Source: Bacillota bacterium (GTDB lineage: Bacteria; Bacillota; Clostridia; Oscillospirales; Ruminococcaceae). From it: 42,014 nt of DNA. The position numbers were made by a program, and so were the translations under genes. The notes under the pieces were generated by a model. It did no database searches, had not been told where the DNA came from, and saw only the letters and a list, made by a program, of their open reading frames with translations. Location of the stretch: positions 1-42,014 of the forward strand of contig JAEZKF010000039.1 of assembly GCA_023415575.1 (NCBI GenBank). The letters run 5' to 3'. Shown here piece by piece: positions 24,746 through 32,281 of the stretch. How positions within the stretch are numbered: position 1 is the first letter of the stretch; every line of letters begins with the position of its first letter.

Positions 24746-25609
24746 TTACTTTCGGCTGCGGATATACTTAATCGCCGAGGAGCCCGCTACGGCACCCTCA
24801 TACACAGCCTTGGCTATCTGATACATGCCGCCGGTGCAGTCGCCCGCGGCAAACAGACCGGGCACGGCGGTCTGCATCTCGCTGTTCACTACCACCGAGG
24901 TGCCGTTTATTTCAGCGCCCAGCTTGCGCGCAAGGTCGCTGCTGCCTGCAACCCCGAGGGCCACAAACACGCCCTTTACGGCAATCGTGGAATCGTCTGC
25001 AAACCGCACGGCCTGGAGAGTTGTATCACCCTCGAGAGCCGTCACCTTCTCGGTAATTACCCGAACGGAATCCGGCACGTTAGCAGGAGCGGGCTTGCCG
25101 TTCGTAATCAGCGTAACCGAGCCTACCACAGGCAGAAGCTCCGCCGCTTCGTGAAGGGCGTATTCACCGTCGCCCAAAACGGCGACATCCTTGCCCTTGT
25201 AAAAGAAGGCGTCGCATACCGCGCAGTAGCTCACACCCTTACCCTCATACTCCGTAAGCCCCGGAATCCTCGGTGCCTTGCGCGAAGACCCGGTGGCGAG
25301 GATGACCGCTGGGGCAGTGTACTCTGCATCGGCCGTGCCGACCACAAAGCCGTCTGCTCCATAGCCGATGGATAATACCTCGCCTGCTACCACCTTAGCG
25401 CCCAGCCTGACAGCCTGCGCGATTCCGTTGTTGTGAAGGTCATTACCGGCAATCGGCTCGGTAAAGCCGTAGAAGTTTTCAATCTTATCCGCCTTGGCAA
25501 GCGAGCCGCCGTCACGGCCGATTACCGTAACGCTTAGCCCTGCCCGCGCCGCATATACGGCAGCCGAAATCCCGGCAGGGCCGCTGCCCAGCACCAAAAT
25601 ATCAGGCAT
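24746..25609 (-). CDS. thioredoxin-reductase-like FAD flavoprotein lacking the usual NADPH-phosphate motif
   Basis: A 287-residue flavoprotein with the FAD loop GSGPAGISAAVYAAR at its start, the redox-active CAVC pair near residue 130 and the FAD-closing motif GLFAAGDCTGG near 255, as in low-molecular-weight thioredoxin reductases. After the second nucleotide-binding loop (VLGDGEYALHEAAE) the HRRxxxR motif that binds the NADPH 2'-phosphate is absent; the region reads VTLITNGKPAP. The electron donor may therefore be NADH or another carrier. The start at 25609 follows AAAGGGACGG. A promoter is seen at 25724-25752. No thioredoxin gene lies nearby. Confidence 0.85.
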   Translation of the reverse strand: MPDILVLGSGPAGISAAVYAARAGLSVTVIGRDGGSLAKADKIENFYGFTEPIAGNDLHNNGIAQAVRLGAKVVAGEVLSIGYGADGFVVGTADAEYTAPAVILATGSSRKAPRIPGLTEYEGKGVSYCAVCDAFFYKGKDVAVLGDGEYALHEAAELLPVVGSVTLITNGKPAPANVPDSVRVITEKVTALEGDTTLQAVRFADDSTIAVKGVFVALGVAGSSDLARKLGAEINGTSVVVNSEMQTAVPGLFAAGDCTGGMYQIAKAVYEGAVAGSSAIKYIRSRK

Positions 25610-25719
25610 ATATATACACCGTCCCTTTCAAAAAAGCCTTACTTAAGATGTACGTTGTATCAAAGAGAAACACAAATAACTAAAGCTACTTTATTATATC
25701 CTGTAGCTGCCACTTCTAC

Positions 25720-25752
25720 TGTGATTGTATCACAAAAGCTTTCGTCCGTCAC
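25720..25752 (-). promoter_or_regulatory. promoter of the flavoprotein gene with an overlapping palindrome
   Basis: On the minus strand, GTGACG (25752-25747), a 17-nt spacer and TACAAT (25729-25724) form a plausible promoter. TGTGAT-TGT-ATCACA (25720-25734) is a perfect 15-bp palindrome across the -10 box. It resembles a Crp/Fnr-type half-site pair but with a 5-nt rather than 6-nt gap between TGTGA and TCACA. Confidence 0.5.
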
Positions 25753-25854
25753 CCGAATTTGGCAGATGCCGTAAGCTTTTAGGCAAGAGTCCTTACAAAA
25801 TGCAATGATATGCAACTGCGGCGAATAAAATTCAGATAAAATCATTCGCTTTTC

Positions 25855-25883
25855 TTGACAATCGCCTGTAAATGCGAGAAAAT
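25855..25883 (+). promoter_or_regulatory. promoter of the amino acid ABC transporter operon
   Basis: TTGACA (25855-25860), a 17-nt spacer and the weak -10 GAAAAT (25878-25883), about 77 nt before the first gene. Confidence 0.5.
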
Positions 25884-25897
25884 AAACTGTATTAGTA

Positions 25898-25916
25898 TAT
25901 GAGCGAGCGGCTCATA
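25898..25916. promoter_or_regulatory. inverted repeat downstream of the ABC promoter
   Basis: TATGAGC and GCTCATA with a 5-nt GAGCG spacer. Placed just after the presumed transcription start, it is a candidate operator or leader hairpin. Confidence 0.4.
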
Positions 25917-25959
25917 GACAATGAAAGTGAGACGAAGCGAGAGAAAGGACGAGTAATTT

Positions 25960-26781
25960 ATGAAGAGGATACTAGGCATTATTCTTGCAATGTGCATGCT
26001 CTGCGCCATCCCGGTATCTTTTACCGCTTGCTCGGGGGATACAAGCGGCGGTGAGTTCCGTGTAGGCATGGAGTGCGGCTACGCACCCTTTAACTGGACT
26101 CAGGTAGACAATTCCAACGGCGCGGTTGCCATTGAAGGCGGCAGCGGCTATGCCGCCGGCTACGACGTTGAAATCGCGAAGATTATTGCAGAAAAGCTCG
26201 GCAAAAAGCTTGTAATCGTCAAGACCGAATGGGGCGGACTTCCCACAGCGGTTCAGTCCGGCACCGTTGATGCTATTATCGCTGGTATGTCTCCCACAGC
26301 CGAACGCAAAGAAAGCATCGATTTTTCGGACTACTACTATCAGTCCGACCTTGTTATGGTAGTTAAGAAGGGTGGCGCTTACGAGAACGCAACCAAACTT
26401 GCGGACTTCTCCGGTGCAAAGATTACCGCCCAGCTTGGTACCCTGCACTATGATGTTATTGAGCAGATTCCCGGCGTGACAAAGCTTGAGGCTATGGACG
26501 ATTTCGGCGCTATGCGCGTAGCGCTTGATTCGGGCATTATCGACGGCTATATCTCAGAGCGCCCCGAGGGCATTTCGGCTACCTTTGCAAACGCAAACTT
26601 TGCTATGGTCTCCTTTGAGGACGGCTTTGAAGTGACAACCGATGACATCGCCATCGCTGTCGGCTTAAAGAAGGGCAGCCCTCTGGTTGCAAAGATTAAC
26701 GAAATCCTTGCCGGTATCAGCGAGGAGCAGCGCGCCCAGCTCATGGAGAATGCAATCCGCAACCAGCCCATCGAGCAGTAG
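25960..26781 (+). CDS. amino acid ABC transporter substrate-binding lipoprotein
   Basis: The extracellular receptor of a polar amino acid importer (PBPb family), 273 residues. Lipoprotein signal peptide with lipobox FTAC (Cys24). The mature N-terminus FRVGMECGYAPFNW and the internal GYDVEIAKIIAEKLGKKL stretch match the His/Gln/Lys/Arg-binding group; SPTAERKESIDFSDYYYQS follows at about residue 110. The ligand is not determined. Preceded by GAAAGGACGAG. It is followed by the permease after 61 nt and the ATPase, forming a classic three-gene operon. Confidence 0.93.
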   Translation: MKRILGIILAMCMLCAIPVSFTACSGDTSGGEFRVGMECGYAPFNWTQVDNSNGAVAIEGGSGYAAGYDVEIAKIIAEKLGKKLVIVKTEWGGLPTAVQSGTVDAIIAGMSPTAERKESIDFSDYYYQSDLVMVVKKGGAYENATKLADFSGAKITAQLGTLHYDVIEQIPGVTKLEAMDDFGAMRVALDSGIIDGYISERPEGISATFANANFAMVSFEDGFEVTTDDIAIAVGLKKGSPLVAKINEILAGISEEQRAQLMENAIRNQPIEQ

Positions 26782-26842
26782 TAATCAGCCTTGGGCCTTG
26801 TGCCGCGGCGCTTTGTAAAGTACGAAAGGAGCCACAAAAATC

Positions 26843-27640
26843 ATGCTATTATCAGCAGCCGCAACAGCTGCCGACAAAGGATTCTGGGATTGGGTCTCTC
26901 AAATCTGGACCATGTACTGGCCGCTGTTTCTCAGAGGAATGGGTCTTACCCTGCTTATTGCGGTCACAGGCACCATTGCCGGGTCTTTTATTGGCCTTGT
27001 AGTCGGTGTCGTACGCACCATACCGGTAGGGCCTAGGGACTCTGCCTTAAAACGGGGACTGCTGCGTGCGGTCAATGTCCTGCTTTCGATATACATAGAG
27101 GTGTTCCGCGGCACGCCCATGATCGTACAGTCCATGGTTATCTTTTACGGCGCTGCCTATGCAGGCATCCGCATGGACACAACCCTTGCGGGTATCATTA
27201 TCGTTTCCATCAATACCGGTGCGTATATGGCTGAAATCGTGCGCGGCGGTATCCTGTCGGTGGATAAGGGACAATTTGAGGCAGCCCATTCCATCGGCAT
27301 GAACCACTATCAGACCATGACCACCATTGTCATGCCGCAGGTTATCCGCAACATCCTGCCTGCCACCGGCAATGAGTTTGTCATCAATATCAAGGACACC
27401 TCGGTGCTCAACGTCATCTCAGTCAGCGAGCTGTTCTTTGCATCCAAGACCATCTCCACCGCCACCTTCCAGACCTTCCCGACCTTCCTCATTACCTGCG
27501 TCATCTATCTGATTCTGACCTTTACGGTTACCCGCGTTCTCCGTCTGGTGGAGCGCAAGATGGATGGCTCGGACAGCTATACCATCCACAGCTCCCAGAC
27601 CACGCCGGAGCAGCTGATAAAAGTGAGGGGTAAGGTATGA
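26843..27640 (+). CDS. amino acid ABC transporter permease
   Basis: A membrane subunit of 265 residues with about five helices. The conserved cytoplasmic EAA loop for ATPase contact is EAAHSIGMNHYQTM near residue 148, and EVFRGTPMIVQ near 90 is typical of the HisM/GlnP family. Start at 26843 follows AAAGGAG. Its C-terminus overlaps the ATPase start by 4 nt (ATGA), so translation is coupled. Confidence 0.94.
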   Translation: MLLSAAATAADKGFWDWVSQIWTMYWPLFLRGMGLTLLIAVTGTIAGSFIGLVVGVVRTIPVGPRDSALKRGLLRAVNVLLSIYIEVFRGTPMIVQSMVIFYGAAYAGIRMDTTLAGIIIVSINTGAYMAEIVRGGILSVDKGQFEAAHSIGMNHYQTMTTIVMPQVIRNILPATGNEFVINIKDTSVLNVISVSELFFASKTISTATFQTFPTFLITCVIYLILTFTVTRVLRLVERKMDGSDSYTIHSSQTTPEQLIKVRGKV

Positions 27641-28374
27641 TGAAGGTCATAGAAGTAAAACACCTAGAGAAGGTGTTCGGCGAGAACGTCGTACTGCGTG
27701 ATATCAGTCTTGACGTATACAAGGGTGAGGTGGTGTGCATCATCGGCTCAAGCGGCTCGGGTAAGAGCACCCTTTTGCGGTGTATCAACCTGCTTGAGGA
27801 ACCGACCGCCGGTGAGATTACCTACCACGGTGAAAATATCCTCTCCAGCAAGCTTTCGCGCACCGAGTACCGCACCAAGCTCGGCATGGTGTTCCAGCAG
27901 TTTAACCTGTTTAATAACCTCACTGCTCTGGAAAATTGCACCGTGGGGCAGATTAAGGTGCTCAAGCGCGACAAAAAAGAGGCGGAGAAAACCGCGATGA
28001 AGTACCTTGAGCTGGTGGGCATGGACCAGTACATCAACGCCCGCCCCTCTCAGCTTTCGGGCGGACAGAAGCAGCGCGTTGCGATAGCGCGCGCACTCTC
28101 GATGGAACCCGATGCTCTGCTGTTTGACGAGCCGACCAGCGCCCTTGACCCCGAGATGGTGGGCGAGGTGCTCAAGGTCATGAAGACCCTTGCAAGCAGC
28201 GGTCTTACCATGGTGGTTGTCACCCACGAGATGGACTTTGCAAGAGATGTTGCAAACCGCGTACTGTTCATGGACAAGGGTATTATTGTTGAGGATGCTC
28301 CCCCTGAGGAGATATTCACCAACCCCAAAAACGAGCGAACCCGCGAGTTTTTAAAGAGAACCTTGGAGCGCTAA
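27637..28374 (+). CDS. amino acid ABC transporter ATP-binding protein (GlnQ-type)
   Basis: A 245-residue ATPase with Walker A GSSGSGKST near residue 35, Q-loop VFQQFNLF, signature LSGGQKQRVAIARAL near 140, Walker B LLFDEPTSALDPE and switch His in VVTHEMDFA. It energises the transporter encoded just upstream and closes the operon, with a terminator at 28393. Confidence 0.95.
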   Translation: MMKVIEVKHLEKVFGENVVLRDISLDVYKGEVVCIIGSSGSGKSTLLRCINLLEEPTAGEITYHGENILSSKLSRTEYRTKLGMVFQQFNLFNNLTALENCTVGQIKVLKRDKKEAEKTAMKYLELVGMDQYINARPSQLSGGQKQRVAIARALSMEPDALLFDEPTSALDPEMVGEVLKVMKTLASSGLTMVVVTHEMDFARDVANRVLFMDKGIIVEDAPPEEIFTNPKNERTREFLKRTLER

Positions 28375-28392
28375 AACCAATTATCAATACAA

Positions 28393-28430
28393 AACCCCCG
28401 AACGACCTAAGTCGTTCGGGGGTTATTTGA
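28393..28430. terminator. bidirectional terminator after the ABC operon
   Basis: Perfect 14-base arms at 28393-28406 and 28411-28424 with a 4-nt CTAA loop, followed by TATTT. Confidence 0.85.
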
Positions 28431-28450
28431 TTTGCAGAGTAAATGTAGAA

Positions 28451-28915
28451 TTACTTCATACAATCCAGCACAAACGCAAGCGGGAAGTCGGTTTTGGCTG
28501 CGGTTTCCTCGGGGGTCATACCCTGCGCAAGACAACGCCTGACTACTGTCTCCATGGGCTCGCCAACCTCTATGATATGCCCGTCGGGATCGTACAGCCG
28601 CAAAACGCGCTGACCCCACGGAAACTCTTTGATGTCATGTACAAGGGTAACGCCGTAAGAAAGCGCCTTGGTTCGAAAGGCCTCAAGGTCGTCATCCTCA
28701 AAATACAGCTCGCCCCAGTTGCTTTTTGTTATGATATCGTCCTCGGTGACATTCAAAAAGTCGGCCCAGACAGCCTTTCCCTGCAGCGAGATACCGCTTT
28801 CAAAAGCAAGGTTCTCACCCAAATCAAACGCAACGCGCTGGTCGAATAAATCCTCGTAAAACTTCCTTGATGTAGCGATGTTTTGCACCGCAATCAGGCA
28901 ACAGGAAAACCTCAT
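28451..28915 (-). CDS. VOC (glyoxalase/bleomycin-resistance fold) protein
   Basis: A 154-residue protein of the vicinal oxygen chelate fold. It shows the first beta-alpha-beta unit (SCCLIAVQNIATSRKFYEDLFDQ), a central GELYFEDDDLEAF strand and the closing LYDPDGHIIEVGEP with the terminal metal-ligand Glu. An extra 35-residue C-terminal tail has a helical, CMK-ending pattern. Substrate unknown. Start at 28915 with GGGGTG 5 nt upstream. Confidence 0.88.
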   Translation of the reverse strand: MRFSCCLIAVQNIATSRKFYEDLFDQRVAFDLGENLAFESGISLQGKAVWADFLNVTEDDIITKSNWGELYFEDDDLEAFRTKALSYGVTLVHDIKEFPWGQRVLRLYDPDGHIIEVGEPMETVVRRCLAQGMTPEETAAKTDFPLAFVLDCMK

Positions 28916-28937
28916 ATCTACACCCCATTAAATCGGT

Positions 28938-29309
28938 TTATACATTTTCCGATATCTCTGCCTGTACCTTCTTGGGCAGGGATTCAAACAGCAAGCGGTA
29001 AGATCTGTCAATCATCTCCCGCATGAGCTCATTTGAAACATCCCCCTCAAGGTAGACCGAGTTCCAGTGGGTTTTATTCAGGTAGTAGCCCGGGATTATA
29101 TAGGGGGTGGACGCGCGCACAAACTCGCCGAACTCAGGCTCCAGTTTCAGGCTGAAGATAGGTCGCCCCTCCTTGTCGCCGCCGAGCATTGCGAACATCT
29201 TACCGTGCAAAAGGTAGCGTACTGAGTTCCATTCGACCTTAAACTCCTTTTCGGCCCCCGGCTTTGCAAGGCAGTACTCATCAATCCACTCATAGGGCTT
29301 CGGTATCAC
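28938..29309 (-). CDS. MmcQ/YjbR-family protein
   Basis: The reading frame starts with GTG at 29309 (AAGGGGGT 6 nt upstream, GTGA overlap with the previous gene) and gives about 123 residues. YjbR-family features are the KPGAEKEFKVEWNSVRY N-terminal part, the LHGKMFAMLGG strand and the HWNSVYLEG motif near residue 85. The family has a CyaY-like fold and no firmly established function. It is translationally coupled to the DUF3795 gene. Confidence 0.85.
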   Translation of the reverse strand: MIPKPYEWIDEYCLAKPGAEKEFKVEWNSVRYLLHGKMFAMLGGDKEGRPIFSLKLEPEFGEFVRASTPYIIPGYYLNKTHWNSVYLEGDVSNELMREMIDRSYRLLFESLPKKVQAEISENV

Positions 29310-29572
29310 GTTAATACCCCCTTGGCCCACTTTCTGCACTGCTCAATGCGCTTGCCGTTGTCTCCCTCCTTTGGGTCGTATGCAAACTGATGGAGCAAAT
29401 CACACGGAAATGAGGCGCACTGTCCGCAATGTGCATGCCCCTTTTGCTCACAGCAGATTTTCACTGGGCACTCGCCCCAAAACGGTTGGGCGATTTGGGC
29501 GCAGCCCTTACACCCCATTTGGTCTTTGTACTTACATTCACTGCAGAGAATTCCGCATCGTGACTCGATCAT
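29306..29572 (-). CDS. DUF3795 cysteine-rich protein
   Basis: An 88-residue protein with eleven cysteines in CxxC-like spacings: CGILCSECKYKDQMGCKGC near the N-terminus, and CPVKICCEQKGHAHCGQC with FPCD in the middle. This matches the DUF3795 pattern, thought to bind zinc or another metal. Start at 29572 follows AGGAGGG. It overlaps the YjbR gene by 4 nt and is preceded by an unusual hairpin-forming element (29612-29707). Confidence 0.8.
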   Translation of the reverse strand: MIESRCGILCSECKYKDQMGCKGCAQIAQPFWGECPVKICCEQKGHAHCGQCASFPCDLLHQFAYDPKEGDNGKRIEQCRKWAKGVLT

Positions 29573-29611
29573 TATTAAGCCCTCCTTGGATGTCGTTTAA
29601 GGTGTAATGCG

Positions 29612-29707
29612 TATCGCCACCTGGGCATTTGTGATAAGGCAGTATTTCGGGGATGCTATGGGGGTCTTGCAGGCTCAAAAACCGAATAACTTTGCCAAGT
29701 GGCGATA
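29612..29707 (-). repeat. long inverted repeat able to form a 96-nt hairpin RNA
   Basis: TATCGCCAC (29612-29620) and GTGGCGATA (29699-29707) are perfect arms. They extend to about 15 pairs (29612-29627 with 29693-29707, one bulge and one wobble). An inner TATTTCGG/CCGAATA pair sits about 20 nt inside. There is no T run, so it is not a plain terminator. It lies between the AraC gene stop and the DUF3795 start on the same strand. It may be a structured leader, a processing or attenuator element, or a small mobile relic. Confidence 0.6.
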
Positions 29708-29730
29708 AGAACCAACGACATAATACTAGC

Positions 29731-30507
29731 TTAAAACTTGCGCTGTTCATTGTAAAAAACGGACTTGTTGCTTCGATATGTACTGGGGGAAACCCCGCAT
29801 ACCTCGCGGAACTCTCTAATGAAGTGTGACTGGTCGTAATAACCCGCCAGATAGGCGCACTCAGTCAGCGTAAGGGCAGGGTTTTGCATCAGCTTTATGG
29901 CGCGGTTTAGGCGCACAAGCCGCAGGCAGTTTTTCGCGCTGACGCCGATTTCGTTGTAAAACAGGCGGTTTAGGTGGCGCTCGCTGTAGCACGTAGCCGT
30001 TGCTAAATCCTTGACTGACAAAGTCGAACCGTCTTGTCTTAGGATGGGCAACACTATGCTGTCGGAACCTTTTTTTTCGTCGGAGAAAAGCAATCGTAAA
30101 AAGAGCAAATCAAGCCGTTTTATAAGGTCGTCCGTATCCCAGGAGGCATAAATCGCCTCACACAAGGCGTCGTGCAGGGCTGGCAGGTAGTCAGTGAGCG
30201 GGACAATGCGGTTTACAAACTCCTCTTGTGCAAAGCCCGTCAGCCGACGGGCCCCGCCGGGCAGAAACTCAATAAACAGATTACAGGGGTTAAACCCCAC
30301 TCCATGATTGACTACCACGGTTTGGGTAGTAGGTCCCCATAGGGTTGTGTGGATGGCCTTTGGGGTTATCCCACATATAATGCAGCCGCTTACGTCGGGA
30401 ATCAGCGTAAGCGGCATGGCAAGGTTTGTATAAAAGGGCAAAACAATAGTATAATGCGCGATGTAGGGGCGCAGCAGGGGATGGGGAGCATAATACTGTT
30501 GCTTCAT
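29731..30507 (-). CDS. AraC-family transcriptional regulator
   Basis: A 258-residue protein from the ATG at 30507 (AAGG 4 nt upstream). The C-terminal 100 residues hold two helix-turn-helix motifs typical of AraC: ATCYSERHLNRLFYNEIGVSAKN and the signature around LTLTECAYLAGYYDQSHFIREF with GVSPSTYR. The N-terminal half (YYAPHPLLRPYIAHYTIV) is the DUF6597-like sensor region found in many clostridial AraC proteins. The ligand is unknown and no target gene is obvious; the neighbours are the DUF3795 gene and the S11-like protein. Confidence 0.88.
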   Translation of the reverse strand: MKQQYYAPHPLLRPYIAHYTIVLPFYTNLAMPLTLIPDVSGCIICGITPKAIHTTLWGPTTQTVVVNHGVGFNPCNLFIEFLPGGARRLTGFAQEEFVNRIVPLTDYLPALHDALCEAIYASWDTDDLIKRLDLLFLRLLFSDEKKGSDSIVLPILRQDGSTLSVKDLATATCYSERHLNRLFYNEIGVSAKNCLRLVRLNRAIKLMQNPALTLTECAYLAGYYDQSHFIREFREVCGVSPSTYRSNKSVFYNEQRKF

Positions 30508-30573
30508 AGTGCCTTGTATGGTATCGGAAGAACACAAAAAGGCCTGATTGGGCATCCTACGCGCCTCCATGGT

Positions 30574-31896
30574 TTATCGTTGCATCGGTGGTCTTGGCCC
30601 GCTGTTTGCTTTTTCAAGTTCATTTCTCATACGGCGGCGCTTTTCATCGAGCATACGCAGCCTCTTTTTGCGGTAGCGGATGATGTTAATCTGCCGTATG
30701 ATAAACAGTATCACAAATAGGCCCAAAATAACGCCCAATACGGTTAATAACACACCTACCCATGCGGGCGCGGCTCCTTTTTCGGTTACCGCCTTATCAG
30801 CCACAAGGTTAACGGAGAGTAGCAGCTCATTCTTATGCAGTACATCCGCAATGCCTACAACGTCTCCCTTGCTGGTTTTGGTGGTAATCTCAGCGGGCAG
30901 ACGGCACAAAAGGTACACATCATCGGGAACCGCCGTTTTGGGCAGGATAGAAGCAAGCTTTTTAGAAAGCGATAGTGTTATGGATTCCTGAGCAAAGCCG
31001 CTTGCAACAGCAATCTCGGTCACTGCCTTCTCCGACTCAGGGGCGTGAACCAGCTTGCAGGTGGAAAGTGCCCACTCAAACAGACCCTTTGCATCAGTGT
31101 AGATTGTACTTTCGCCTTGGGTGGGGGCGCCCAGCAGTACGAGCAGGAGCTTCATGCCGTTTTGCTCTGTTATGCAGACGAGATTCGAAAGCCCGTCCGA
31201 GCCGACGCTGTACTTAATACCCGTCACCTGTGAAAAGAAGGAATCCTCGTTTGCGACATCCTCAATCCCGTTTTCGTTCTCAATCGTATCCCCCTCGTGG
31301 GTGTCCGAGGAGGGCAGGGTGTAGGAAAGCTCGCTTGCTATCGACATGTACACATCGTTTTTACAGATTGCACTTGCTATCATCGCAACATCGCGTGCGG
31401 TGGTGTAGTTGTTGGAGGTATCCTCGCCGCTTGCGTCCGCAAAGTTGGTGGTCTTAGCGCCTAAGCCCCGCGCGCGCTCGTTTAGACGGGAGATAAAGCT
31501 GTTTTGGTCGCCTCCTCCCACCGTAAAGGCAATCAGCTGGGCTGCCTGCTTGTTGGAGCCGAGGATAATGTAGCGCAAGAGCTGCTCCATCGAATAGCTT
31601 GTTTCGCTTTCCTCGCCGTCGTCCAATGTAACAGGGGAGGCAACCTCGGCTGAAAGGTCCTCGGTTTCCTCAATGGCCAGCAGGGCCGTAAGCATTTGTG
31701 TAAGCGAGTAGGGCGTTACGCGGTCATCCGGCGCCTTTTCGTAGATGATATCTCCGGAGTTAAGCTCTATGAGAAATGCGCTGGTGCTCGCTACCTCAAA
31801 ACTAGGCTTATGTACAAGGGTCTTGCTTTGCTTTGCACAGCCTGATAAAACCAATACACAGGCTAAAAGCAGACATACAACGCGTTTTATCAGCAT
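30574..31896 (-). CDS. S11 D-Ala-D-Ala carboxypeptidase-like lipoprotein, probably inactive
   Basis: A 440-residue DacF-type fold on a lipoprotein backbone: signal peptide with lipobox LSGC (Cys20), the peptidase region at about 35-270, a beta-sandwich to about 370, and a C-terminal membrane helix (VGVLLTVLGVILGLFVILF) with a basic tail. The three catalytic motifs are all altered. SxxK reads SLTQ at 64-67 (Lys to Gln), SxN reads SNK at 114-116 and KTG reads KYS at 228-230. Surrounding residues align well (for example GDIIYEKAPDDRVTPYS), so this is not a misread frame. It may be a regulatory or scaffolding pseudoenzyme, perhaps binding peptidoglycan. Start at 31896 follows GGAGGG. Upstream lies the 385-nt region before the large surface protein. 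Confidence 0.85.
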   Translation of the reverse strand: MLIKRVVCLLLACVLVLSGCAKQSKTLVHKPSFEVASTSAFLIELNSGDIIYEKAPDDRVTPYSLTQMLTALLAIEETEDLSAEVASPVTLDDGEESETSYSMEQLLRYIILGSNKQAAQLIAFTVGGGDQNSFISRLNERARGLGAKTTNFADASGEDTSNNYTTARDVAMIASAICKNDVYMSIASELSYTLPSSDTHEGDTIENENGIEDVANEDSFFSQVTGIKYSVGSDGLSNLVCITEQNGMKLLLVLLGAPTQGESTIYTDAKGLFEWALSTCKLVHAPESEKAVTEIAVASGFAQESITLSLSKKLASILPKTAVPDDVYLLCRLPAEITTKTSKGDVVGIADVLHKNELLLSVNLVADKAVTEKGAAPAWVGVLLTVLGVILGLFVILFIIRQINIIRYRKKRLRMLDEKRRRMRNELEKANSGPRPPMQR

Positions 31897-32144
31897 TATT
31901 ATCCCTCCACATCGTAATCAGCTTGCGCTTAAGCTATATCATGAAACAATCTAACCGTCGCGGTAATGGATAAATCTTAACCAATCTACTCCATTATAGC
32001 AGATATTTGTTGATTAATATAGTGTCGCACAAGGTAGAAAAGACTGCATTTTCAAAATATTCTCCCCTTTTTACAAGACGATTGCAGTATCTTTTTGTCT
32101 ATTATACGAAAGGTATCATTCTTGATGTAATTTTTGCTGCCGTA

Positions 32145-32153
32145 TGTTATAAT
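32145..32153 (+). promoter_or_regulatory. extended -10 promoter of the surface protein-sortase operon
   Basis: TG-T-TATAAT (32145-32153) is an extended -10 element. A TTGATG at 32122 lies further away than usual (20-nt spacer). Transcription would start near 32160, leaving a leader of about 120 nt. Confidence 0.55.
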
Positions 32154-32249
32154 ACAAATGGATATAGGCAGAATCAGGCTTAAGTTTTGCATGGTTTTGC
32201 CGATAAGTTTGTTAGAATATTACCTCGTGAATAAGCGAGTTTTGTAGAT

Positions 32250-32265
32250 GCCGGCAACTGCCGGC
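32250..32265 (+). promoter_or_regulatory. leader hairpin just before the surface protein ribosome binding site
   Basis: GCCGGC-AACT-GCCGGC forms a stable six-pair stem ending 2 nt before the GGAGGTG ribosome binding site. It could tune translation or mRNA stability. Confidence 0.45.
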
Positions 32266-32281
32266 ACGGAGGTGTGCGGGT

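Larger units (their letters stand above)
25610..25959. other. 350-nt divergent intergenic region
   Basis: The region holds the minus-strand promoter of the flavoprotein gene with an overlapping TGTGAT-TGT-ATCACA palindrome, the plus-strand promoter of the ABC transporter, and an inverted repeat at 25898-25916. A minus-strand open frame at 25660-25845 has no ribosome binding site or coding character, so I leave it out. I recognise no riboswitch. Confidence 0.5.
31897..32281. other. 385-nt divergent intergenic region between the S11-like and surface protein genes
   Basis: The left part holds a minus-strand TATAAT (31998-31993) that may serve the S11-like gene; I find no good -35 for it. The right part contains an extended -10 promoter at 32145 and a roughly 120-nt untranslated leader with a short hairpin. 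No riboswitch class is recognised. Confidence 0.4.

Noticed and set aside
25660..25845. A 61-codon open frame in the divergent region
   Set aside because: AT-rich with no ribosome binding site, overlaps the flavoprotein promoter and has no membrane or domain signal.
29538..29750. A minus-strand frame spanning the hairpin element
   Set aside because: It runs through the inverted repeat and overlaps the DUF3795 and AraC genes; no ribosome binding site or family signal.
30349..30720. A 123-codon plus-strand frame opposite the AraC gene
   Set aside because: It crosses the AraC and S11-like coding regions on the other strand and has no ribosome binding site.
32160..32281. The leader of the surface protein gene as a c-di-GMP riboswitch
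   Set aside because: Stems and Shine-Dalgarno are present but none of the conserved riboswitch core sequences are.
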